A stretch of 64,000 bases of DNA, from positions 15,298,769 to 15,362,768 of the forward strand of contig NC_049982.1 in the NCBI RefSeq assembly GCF_000003815.2, read 5' to 3'. The translations under genes were made by a program, and so were the position numbers. The notes below the pieces were generated by a model that had not been told where the DNA came from, made no database searches, and saw only the letters and a program-made list of their open reading frames with translations. Below are positions 42,101-54,100 of this stretch, piece by piece; position 1 is the first letter of the stretch, and each line of letters starts with the position of its first letter. The stretch comes from Branchiostoma floridae (lineage: Eukaryota; Chordata; Leptocardii; Amphioxiformes; Branchiostomatidae).

Positions 42101-45100
42101 AAGCTGGAAACTGGAGTAGGCTGTTTCTCATCATCTCAAATGATGTTGTATAGACTCATGGTGACAGGAGATGTGCATATCTGGTGTGTGCACCCTAAAC
42201 TTTTTTCTCTGCATTGATTTACAGTATCAGACTCCAAGGGTGGTATGTGCCCCAGCAAACAGCATTCAGCATTTGATTAAAACTTGTCTATGATCTTTCT
42301 GTAATGAGTACAAAGCTGAATGTAAAACCATTCTCTCTCTCCTGTTGCAGGCTCACCTGTACTCCCTGGGAGCCACACTCTGGGCAGCTGCACATTACGT
42401 CATCGAGCCGGAGGTAGAGCCCGTCATCAGCCCGGGGTTCCGCGAACTCGTCACGCGGATGACGTACGAGAACCCGACCGGCCGATCCTCCCTCGAGCAA
42501 GTGATTGACATGTGTGATGGAAAGCTGCAGGGGGTCTCTTCACAGAAAGTTTGTCGAAGTATCTCATCAAAGGGACGCAGAATCTTGTCAATTGAGTCAC
42601 TTAATGATATTGGTAAGTACATGTACATTGTTAACATTTAATATGGTGTCTTTGCTAAGGTTGTTGTGGAATGTATAATTTGCTTTCGAGACGTTATTTT
42701 GACGTTATGAGAAAATAAATGATGTACAGAGTCACTCTGTGGCTCTCACAGTGACTTGAACTTTGTTTGGGATTCTGTCCCAATTACAGTTGCATTCTGG
42801 TATGCAGAAATGCTTGTCTTTCTACTGCTTAAGTAAAGATTTTCAGAAGTCCTAGTAGTATGTGACTAAAAGTAGTGATATCTTGTGATTTTTGTATTCA
42901 TGATGTTTTCCATTTCCTCCCTGCAGATTACGCGGCACAGATGCAGCAGCACGTGACGCGGCACCCCCACCACGCTACCCAGGCCCGGCGCCCTCGCCCC
43001 CGCAGTCTGTACAGTCCGGACAGCATCGACGACACGCGGCCGAGCCAGGACACCACCACTAGCCCTTCCTCCACAGGCAGCAGTAAGACATGCACCCCTC
43101 ATTCTTCTCCTGACAAAAGCCCCACAAAAACCCTGACTGGCTCTCCTCTGAAGAGCCCTGGGAAGGTTGGACTGTCTTTGGGAGGGCCCAGTCCAAAGAA
43201 GATGTACTCTCCTTCTTTTAAATCCAACCAAGGCATTGTGTTCTTTCCAGACGGTTTAAATGTATCTGCACAGAACAGAAATCCTACAAATCCCAAGGAA
43301 AGAAACAATGATAATGAACAACTCAGACACCATGATTCCAACAGAAATCCTTTACCACAGGCAGCTACTGTGTCTGTTACCACGGGAACCTCTGTGAGTG
43401 TCACAACTTCTGTGGTGACTTCACCAACGGCGACCATGAATAACGAGGGTAGCTTCCATCCTGTTACAAAGAACTCCTACATGTTGCTGACCAACAAGTT
43501 TACCACAATGAATTTAAATACATCAGAACAAAAGCCATTGCTACGGAGACCAGAAGCTCTTTCAAGAGCAAAAACAGGTCAGTCAGAAGTTCAAGACACA
43601 CATGGAGGACCATCAGGTGAAGGTGTCTCAGAGATAAGACCTGGGACTGTTAGTGCATTACTAGAGAGATACCGCATGGGGAGAATAGAAAACTCAGGCA
43701 AGGACAGGGAAATGGACACCAAAAGTTCCAGCCAAAGTTTAAACAGCATTTTATCGCCGACCTCTGTGGGAGATACCAGTGGAGTTTGGAATGCTAATGC
43801 ATTAATGAGACAAAACTCTGCAGATGCACTACAAGAAAGTGCAAAGGATTCTGGAGACTCTGCCGTGCTGAGGTCATCGGCCTTTGCACAGGTGATGGAT
43901 AAGAAACTGAGAGGGAGAAGCCGCTCCCTCGAGGAAGTGATTGCTGCTGACAGTACCATGAAGGTAAGGGTCAAATATGTACACATGGATCTATAGTATA
44001 GACAGATGTGAATGACTTGGTATAAACAGGAAAATTCTAAAATTTTATGTAGAGGCTTTATAAACTTTTAGACAATTGCAAGTACTTGGATCTTTGGTAG
44101 ATGATCGCATTAGGCAGCACCCCATGGAATGTGTTTGAATAATCCATTGTGACCTTCATTGAGATTTGTTCCATAGAAAACCAATGACGACTTTTTTTCA
44201 TCCTGTGGCAGTGTCTAAGCCTGCAGTCCATCCTGACCCGGGTGGGGAGCTGTCTGCAGGAGCGCGAGGTCTGGGCGCTGTGTCGGGAATCCATGATCAG
44301 CCTGGAGAAAGACAACACCGCTTTCCGTAAGCACCACGTTCAGTTCTAGTCGTTAAGTTAGTTGTTTGTAAACAAGAAAATCCAAAATTCGGGTTAGGTC
44401 GCACCAATTTAATTTGTTGGTTCACGGATTTTTAAAAAATTATGCTTAACTGGAAAGCATAATGATAATGAAGTAGAAGGACCAGGTTTATGCCTTGGTG
44501 CACTAAGTTTTTTGGAGTAAATGCTGTCATATTCAAGTTTCCTCCCTTAACCCTCTAGTTTTATGATGTCTGCTTGCTATATTTTCATTTTTTTTAAATC
44601 CGTAAACCAACAAATTAAATTGGTGTGGCCTTAGGTTTTGGCCTTAAATGATATGATTAAAACATAAGTAAATTTTGAAAAAGCTTTTGATCAAGTCCTA
44701 GGCCCTGGACTTGCTTTAGGGATTTAGAGCTTGATTTGTATGCTGCACCTCTTCTTTTTGCACAAGCCTAGTAAGCACAGTCAATAGAGCATGGGACTGT
44801 AAATCCTGTGTTTATGGATTCAAGTCTTCCTTTTTCTCCACACTTATTTAGATATTGTACTTGGAAACACATTGACAAGTATTTGTAGATTTTTTTATTG
44901 TTTCTTAAACTTAAAGTTCAAGCAATTTCCTTTGCAGAGATTCGGTACTATGCTTTAAGTGCAGTCCACTTCTTGCTGTACATAGTACATGATAAAAGCC
45001 TTGGTTACTACAGCATGATAAGGCTTCCCAACTTGAAGGTCTTTCGAGTATTTGCCTCATTTCAGACCTTAATTGTTTGACCCCACGCTCTTTCCTCTCA

Positions 45101-48100
45101 TGTATTATGCTGCGGCCCAACTTTCTGCCCCCATGGTTTATAATCCAAGTTACCCTTCAGAAAAGGGTCACTACATTCAATCTCTGGCTGTGTCATGACT
45201 TCCTCCCACCTGTTTGCTCTGAATCTAAGCCAATGATGAGACCATTAACCTCATGTGCTGTTCTGGGTAAAGAAAGGAATGGTGAGGGGGTGGCAGAGGT
45301 AGGACAGCCTTCAAACAGGAAATTAAAGTACAGGTTAGAGGCTTGCTACCTCAAGTGTTGTTCCAACAAAATTTAATGGCCTGAAGCCAATCTTGAAACA
45401 GGCAATTTAAAAGTGGATTGAAAGTTCTCTGACAATAACCAAGTACAATAACTGTCTTGATTTGTGTAAGTTTGAAATGTTGGTTTTGTGGTAAATTCCC
45501 TCTCTTGTTTTTGCAGCTTCTTACCTCAGTTTGGACACGATAGCAGTGGAGGAGTCTGGGAAAATAGCATTTCAGCAGGGAGAAGGTGAGTTTATTGTGA
45601 CAGGAGAACTTGGGAATCTAGACCTTTGTACAAATAGACCTCGTAGCCTTTGATGATTTTTCATGCCAACTTCACACAGCATAACAACAAAGGCCCATGT
45701 CACAGGTAAGGTTTTCTTCAGTCAAATGGGAACAGGTGTATAAATAATTGATACTTGTTTGTATCTGCCTCAATTGATTAAACTGCACTTGCCACTAATT
45801 TGAATTTCAAATGATTTGCAATGAATGAAATAAAAAATCTCTGCAATGTGTGTGTTATACTGTGTAATGCAGGATTTTGCTTTGTTTCAATGTAGTAGAG
45901 GTATATAAGGAATTGTTCCTTTTTGTGTTTTACATTTAGGAGTTCTGTGTCAGTTGGTAGTGTTGGTATTGTTTTTGTTGACCAAAATCCTTTGTTATTG
46001 GAACTGTAGTCTGAATGGCCAAAATGGCGAATAATATGTGCAAACAAATAGAGGGTAGGACTAGAATACCTAAATAGTGCATGTATAATGTATGTCTTTT
46101 GATGACTTTGTGAGAATGGTTAAAAAGACTCTGTAGATGGAAATTTTAATGAGAAATAGACTGTCAAAGAGATAAGAAAAGGAAACCTTTAATGAACTTT
46201 GAATACTGCCTTGTTGAGAGGACATTATCTCATCTCTGGCTGACAATCACGCTAAGGTCGCTGCCGTCTTACATACAGACTTCTATCCATCTTCCAAGGT
46301 GACCGCTATGTTTCCTTTTCATCCCGCTCCTCAAGGACCTTCTCAGTCCTGTCTCTTGACAATTAGCAGCTTCCGCTGCAGTAATTAAGGATTAAACTCC
46401 ATGCATGGTTGATTAACTCTACCCCTGGATGTGGAACATACTTGATGGGGATGTTGACAAAATGAGACAAGCTGACATTTTCCCCACTTCCTTCTGCCAG
46501 TTTGAAACATTTATCTGGTTCTCAGATCTATGTCTTATTAAACTTTTCCCATCTAGTTTGAGATTGAGTTAAAAACAAACTACATTCTCTTTGTTGTTAT
46601 GAGGTATCCAATCAAACAGCAGGGAATATTTAAAACGTCCTAACAATTAATGAACAATGTCCCTAGGTATTCACCATCATAGATGCTAACGTAAACATTT
46701 TGACGTTATCTAGTGAGTAAGATTTTCAAAACAGTTTTAACTAGAGTTCCACGAACACATACCTTTGCCAAATAACAAGGTTTGTTATGTAGAATGATGT
46801 CTGTAGACAAATGCGTTACTCATTTCATTTTCTTTATAATCATATGCTTGGAGTTGGTTTATAAAATTTCAACATTGATTATGCAAATTAGATCCCAAGT
46901 TACCATTAATCGATATCAAATTGTATCAAGTATTACTTAAGCTATCAGCATACCAAAAATCATGATGATCCTTTGATCCATTCTTGACTTATTCCCTTTC
47001 AGTCTTTAATAAAATACACCCCTTACTCTCTTCCCTCTTTCTCAGTTACGTACATATGTGACAACTTTGATGAAAGTACTATAATGAAGTGCAGTGGGTT
47101 TTTGTACTTTTCCTAATTGATTATGCAAATTAGCTGTTGATTTGCATAATTGGTATCTCATTATGTAGGTCTTCACTTACGCCACCTAAATACCAAAAAA
47201 CATGATGATCCGTCAACATGTTCATATTTTCTCATTAATAATGCAAATGAGGTCATCATTTGCATAATTGATATCTATAGCCATTTCTCTCCTTCCCAGC
47301 TACATATGTGACAAGTTTGAAACTCCTATCATGGAATGCTGTGGATTTATAAATTTTCCTACTTAATTATGCAAATGAGCTGTTGATGTGCATAATTAGT
47401 ATCTCATTATGTAAGTCATCACTCATTCTATCTACATACCAAAAATCATGACGATCCGTCAACATGTTGTAGAGTTATTTCGTCCAAAGTTGAGTTTCTG
47501 CTGCAGTACCTAAGCAAGCCGCTAGGGGGTCCATTATCAAACTTGACCTTCGTTTCCCAATCCCTACCCACCTACCAAATATCATCAGGATCCATCCCAG
47601 GCTTCTCGAGTTATGCTGCTAACACACACACAGACACACAAACACATCCAAAACCTAACCTTAGCCATTCTGGCAAAGGTAAAATTGTCGCAGTGGTTTT
47701 AGTCTATTGTCCAGGTTTGTGCGGCAACCCCTCAGCTCCAAAACCATAACTCCACAAATGTGCATTTTAGTTGTATGAAACTGTTCAGAAGTCACCCTCA
47801 AGCTTAAAGCATCAAGAAACAAGTACCATTTCCACCACCCTGTCACAATTGCAAAGGGGTAGGCACTACTTCTAAATTTGCACAAAGCCCACCATACCAC
47901 ATATTTATCTAGAAAATTTTATATAATATTCCCTGGAGAATCCCTTCTTTACTTTTTTGTAGACAGTCAATGAAAACAGGTCTGGATATATATATCTTTC
48001 AACCACATTTTTAACAATGTACATTATGTACTTATTGTCTAACTGTGAATTCAGACATCCATAGAAAAAAGTAACCGATATCGTTTCAAATTTCCCTTAC

Positions 48101-51100
48101 GCCTTGTAACCTGAATTCCTTACAGCTGTTCATCAGTTCATATTCAATTTGATGACAGAGTGATAACACGCCTACTCACAATAGGGGATGTGTTGAGAAG
48201 CCCATCATTTTGGCTTGCCAAGTTGATCATATGGCCTAAGGGTCAACTAACACATTTGCAAGGTCTGACCTTTACACCTCTGAAATATCAGGTTGCTCAC
48301 AGTACTGACTGATCATAGGCCAGTCCAATTCATGGACCAGGAACCCCTCAACTGTGGTGACAGCTGCTAAGGTGGAGTGGGGTTGTAAAGCTTCAGAAGT
48401 TTTCGACAAGAATGCCCCTGCTATCCCTACACTAGCCACTAGGGGGCCCAAACTTATGTCACTAACTCCTGAGCACAACAGCTATCTAACACCCAAAACT
48501 CGTGGCCATACCATCTTCAGAAGATGGAAAAACATACCCGGAAGTTGCGCTGCAGTACCAAGGGAAGCCGCTAGGGGGCCCATTATCGAACTCCCCCTTC
48601 GTTTCCCAGACCCCTACCCACCCACCAAATACCAGCTGCATCCGTCGAAGTCTTCTCGAGTTATACTGTCCGCAGACAAAAGTTTGCAATTAAACCGGCG
48701 CCTGCACTTCCATGAAAGCCACTAGGGGGCCCAAACTCGCAGCAATCACTCCCTGCTTTAAGGGCTCCCTAACGCTCAAAAATCACGACCGCAGCATGTC
48801 CGGAACGCGAGATGTCAAGCATGCAGGTCCTGCTGCAGTACCTTAGCAAGCCGCTAGGAGGCCCATTATCGAACTCGACCTTCGTCTTCCACACCCCTAC
48901 CCACCCACCAAATATCAGCTGCATCCATCGAAGTCCTCTCGAGTTATGCTGCTCACAAACGGGGAGAACCACACCACCAAACCGAAAACATAACCTTAGC
49001 CATTCTGGCAAAGGTAATTACTCACTCTACAATCTGTTCAATGGTTATCTTTATTGATTTCAAGTTCAAAGTGTGTATTAGCTTTAAAGAGAACCCAGCT
49101 GTGGCATAATTTTCATTTGTATTTTCATTTTCTCACATAGTCCAAACATTTGAATTGTTGTAGCCTAAAGGTCATGTTATGGTCCCTTAAGGGGCTAAAA
49201 ACATTTCAGTATAACAGAGCCCATGTTATACGCCTGCTATAGGTGGGTACTGGGTGGGGTTGTTAGGCTTCATTCTTGTAGAATCAGCATTTCAAGTTAT
49301 GGTTTGGTAAGAACGACTTTGATGAGCTTTTATTACCTAGATGTTTGATGTATTAATCAGTAGAGCATGCCTTACAGCACATGTGTGATGTGTTGTAGAG
49401 AATATTGGCCTCTGACGAAGAAAGTTCTGGCAAGATCATAGAGTTTAGTGGTCTAGTGGATTTGATCCCCACATTTCGATAACAGTGTATTTGGTTGAAC
49501 TGTGCTCTGAAACACTTATTGAAGGCTATTTGTATGGGTTATAGACCTACATAGGAGCTATTGTAAGTCAGCAATTTTTGACTCTTGTTATGTCTTACCC
49601 TGATGAGATATCATGTTTTACCTGTCCAGGTGAGATGGAGACCCTGTACCTGGCTCCTGAGATGCAGAAGGGAAGCCCCCCTACAGAACAGGTATGTCAA
49701 GCTTGATTGATGCATACCAAGTATTGTATGGCTCAGAACAATCCCCTCCATTGCAATCATCGACCAATCAAGAATTTGAATCATGCCGGTAAACAAAAAT
49801 CAAGAGTTTGCTCTGCCAATATTTTGCCAAATTTTCATATGATATCATTCCCTTGTTCTGTGTAAGTACCGGTATGTATAAAAATGGACAAAACAGCTCT
49901 GTACATAAAATTAGCTCACAATGTCAGTTGGGTACATGCAATAATGCATTATCTTTATTTTTCTTAAAATTTCCTGATTTTCATGCAAGAACAAAAAATA
50001 GGTACTGATAGTGGTGGGAATATCGCCTTGTAAATCTTTTTTTTTAAGTAGATATAAAATTACAATCCCCTCCCCTTCCCTTCCCAGGCCTGTGTTTTTG
50101 GGGTAGCAGCCAGCCTTTGGTCTGCTGCCGACTGGGGTCTACCAGCCAACCAGGAACCTGCATTGTCTGACCAATTGGAAGGCTTGTTAGTGTCCATGAC
50201 ACAGGACAAGCCTGGGGACAGGCCGTCCATCAGAGAAGTGTTACAGGTATGTTGGTTCATCGTACATTGCTCATTGTACATGACTGAAGACAATATTTCC
50301 CCCTGCTGTGGAATAAAGTCACATAGTCAGTTCTATTTCATAGTATATTTTGCATACCTCAATATATTTTGCATAATGTCTTATATGTACTGATTAATAA
50401 AATCACCTGCCTACATAGTTTTTGAAATTCAGTCACAATACTATTACAGCACACGGGTATGTCCGTGGTACTGAAATGCTGCTGGTGAGAAACTTGTGAA
50501 TTGAAATACAACACTTGTTATGCAAATATGCATATGTTTTGGAATCCCTACCACATATATTAGAAGTGCCTAATATTTTGAGGGACAAAAATTTTTACCT
50601 CCATGAAATATCCATGGAGGTTATGTTTTCAGTAGCATTTGTCGGTCTGACTGTCAAGGATGGCTGGATTTGAAACTAATTTTTGTCAAAGTCAAGAATC
50701 TGTTTAAGAATGTTAAGTATTCCTATTTTTCCAGATCTGTAATTCTTATGACCAGCGCAGTGACGTGTCGTCCAGACTGACCTGTGAGAGGCTGGTCAGA
50801 GAAGCCATGAGAGCGGAGGTTTTCAATGAAAACAATGTGAGTCTTCGGTGTTTTAGCAAATAAGAAATGCTGTTGGTCTTGAATTGCGAATTTTTTTTGA
50901 TCAACTGGGAAATGACTGTTGCAAGTAACCATTTGTCACTGTCAGTTTGGTTATTTGTATAGGAGGTTTATTATTGCCACATAAGAGAGCTCTAGGTACA
51001 GATTTTTATTCATTCATACTAAATTAAATCATACATTTTAATCCTCAGCATTCGGAGTAGAAAATTAATTCTGGTATTGATTGCTACTCATGCCAACAGG

Positions 51101-54100
51101 AAAATCTAATTAGGAAATGTTAGAGTGCTCTTGTGAACCTTTGGAAGCAGTGCACTTCTCTTGAGAACTGACAGGTGGTGCACACATACTGTTCAAAGCC
51201 ACTTGAAATACTGCTATAGTTAGTAGTACATACATTTGTATACCTTACCAATATATTTTTTCTCGTTTAACAGAAGCTCGTCCAGCAGTGCCTAAAGGAG
51301 GAAGCAGAAGAAAGGAAAGAGCAGTTCAGAGCCAGCGTGGTGGCAGCAATTGATATGGCTGATCCCAAGTCTGCGCTCAAGCCAGTAAGTGTCCATGGAT
51401 TAAGATTAATGGGAAAATGTAAAAGCCTTAAGCTTGGTGATGTTGAATGGCCAAGTGCTAGCAGACACAAGATCCCTGGTTTGATTCCTAGTATTCCTGA
51501 GTATGTGGGGTCCTTGGGAAAGGAACCTTTTTACACATCTTTTCTCACTTCACCCAGGTTTAATTGGTACCTAACTTTGGTTGGAGATAGAGGGCTCAGC
51601 CTTCCATAATTGTGCCCTAGACACAGTGATTTAACAACCCACTGCCCCTACAGCCTAAAAGGCCATGGGACCTGTTCCCGAATGCCTTGACACATAAAAC
51701 CTATCCAATGAGAGATGGTTCTCTATTCTTCTGAAGCAAAACATAGCTAGGAGAAAAGCATGTTCACTAGAGCTTTGGCATTTCAGACTTACCCAAGTGT
51801 TGATGTGTTTTCCTCAGGCTTCATTCCGCCCTGTTGCTGAGCGGCCCAAGGAGCCGACTGGTTGGGACCAGCTGCTGGAGCAGATCCAGAAGCCTCCACA
51901 CGGGCTCAGACAGGTCAGCAGGGAGCAGTCTGCTCTTTACCTCAGCTTGCAGTTTGCTGTGTATCTCAGGGATAGGGTTCACCAAATGTGAAAATGTCTA
52001 GATTTTCAATAGCCTTCAGTATATCCTTAGGAATCGTGAAAATCTTAAGAATTAAAATTTGTTAGCTCTCTCTAAAGATTTCAGCCTATTATGAAACAAC
52101 CATGACTTGATCCTTTACTCAGGGAATGCTTAAAAATCATACAAGTACATGCACATCATTTGATTATTATAACATCAAGAAATGGATTTTTAGAGGCAAT
52201 GACATAATTTATACCATGTACTATGTACAATAAGACCTTACTGTAGTGCTTTGTTGATGTGTTTCTTTTATTTTGTTTTGCACAATGCAGGTAACAGAAC
52301 CAAAGGTGTTTGGCGTGAAGGACTTGTTCGAGGCCAATCCTTATCTGTTGAAGACGTTGCGCATCATCCGCCGACCAGCAAGATCTAGAAACTCACCCAA
52401 GTCTGATGCACCCAAAGCTCTTCCCTCTGCTGAACAGGGCAGGCTAGACTTGGTGGGAAATATCCGCCCTTCCAAGGATGCTGGTCAGCTGATTGCAGAT
52501 GCGTCCTCAACAGAAAGCAAAATGGAACCTGTGAGTTCAAGTGGACTCTCTGACAAAGAGCAAAAGCAGTCAATAGAAGAGGGGAGCAAGACAATCTCCG
52601 ACTCTCCTAAACTCATGGCTGGACCAGAATCTGCATTTAGGAGTATCTCCAACATCCGTCCAAAAACTGGGAGCCTGGACCAGATGTCCGGTGGGGAAAT
52701 GTCGAGCAGTCCGTCCACAAAGGAGTCATCTCCTTCCCTTCCCTCTGCTTTCACATCCTCAGCAACGCACTTCACCCCCATTGTCTTAACTAGTCTGAAG
52801 GAAAAGTCTGTCACTGGTCTGCAGAACCCTCAGACTGGATCCCCTCCTAAGAAGATCTCCACAAAGAAGATAGTCAAGGCTGTGCGAAAAGATTTGTTGC
52901 TTTCCTTAAAGAATCGCCCTCCTCCCACACTGGCAAACGACTTAGAGAAAGACTTGGAGGAGGAGATGAGGAAGACCTCGGACTCAGAGAAGGCAGACAG
53001 TCCTGCTACAGCAGAACAGAGACCAGAGGAAAACAAGAGTACAGCTAAAGCTGAGAAACAAGCTGCTAACCCAGAAGTTGCCATAACCAAGATGCCTCCT
53101 GTGGCTGAGGTGAAGGGTCAGGTGCAGGGCCCCAGACAGAGCCACACGGACGGAGGGGCTGATAGTCTTGGCGCTGCAGCGCCTGCCAGTCTTGCCACCT
53201 CAAACACGAATGCAGTCCCATCACATTCGGGGATGTCCGGCCCAGGTTTCCACAGTGGAGTGCCTCAACAGATGGTCCAGCCAACACAGAACTCGGCTCA
53301 CCAGGTGCAGCCTCCAACTGCAGCTGCAGCTGGCAGCCAGTCGCAGATGCCTTCCCTTTCAGCTAACCAGCCTTTCCTCATCCCAAATATCCCCATCAGT
53401 GGGATGTACCCCAATATCTCAGTCCCAATGCAGCTTCAGCAAGATCCACAGACTGGCTTCTTCCAGCTGGTACCAGTAAACATGCCAGCCATACAGATTA
53501 CACCACCGCACACCCATGCAGGGGTGATGGGGACAATGCCAGCAGGGGGTGAGGGTGTCAGCACCTCAAATGTGCAATTCACACAGGCATTGCCAGACAG
53601 TCTTGTGTCATCCACTTCTACCAGCTCCTATGAAGCTGAGCGTGGAGCCAACAAAGAACCATCAGAAACTGTCCCAAAGAAGACATGGAGAGAGATATCA
53701 GAGGAAAGAAAATCTCCAAACCCTATGGCAGAGAACAGAAGAGCAGCTAAGCACGGTGGTAGTGAGAGCAACAAAGATAGCAAGGCACCAAAGCCTCCCC
53801 CAAGGACAAAGCACAAGTCTGGGCTAACCTTAGGACAGAATGAGGTAGTCCTTAGCAAGAGTGATCAGGACTTGTCAAAACCTGCCAGGAAACCGGACTT
53901 GAACACAAGCAAGAGTATCGAGTCAATCATTCCAATGGAAAACGAACATAGCAAAAGCCCTGCCAGAAAGAAATCTGACCCTAAGAAGTCTAACAAATCC
54001 AGATCACGGAAGCACTTGGACAAGTCCTCAGAACTGTTGACATCACAGGGGGTCAGTCCATCACCGCCGCTGTCGTATGTATCGCGAGACAGCGGCGTAC

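Larger units (their letters stand above)
27356..42350 (+). other. KNDC1 intron 2 (15.0 kb)
   Basis: AT-rich, with no exon I can support. It holds a foldback element (30711-30901), an inverted copy of the octamer/CTCF-word repeat (34997-35710), a small MITE (36237-36332) and an RFX X-box-like site (37173-37186). A 165-codon AT-rich open frame on the minus strand (38140-37643) resembles nothing known and looks like chance. Confidence 0.7.

Noticed and set aside
49440-49490. tRNA-like stretch GTTTAGTGGTCTAGTGGATT, considered as a tRNA gene
   Set aside because: Resembles an A box, but no cloverleaf can be drawn and no proper B box follows; at most a decayed SINE head.
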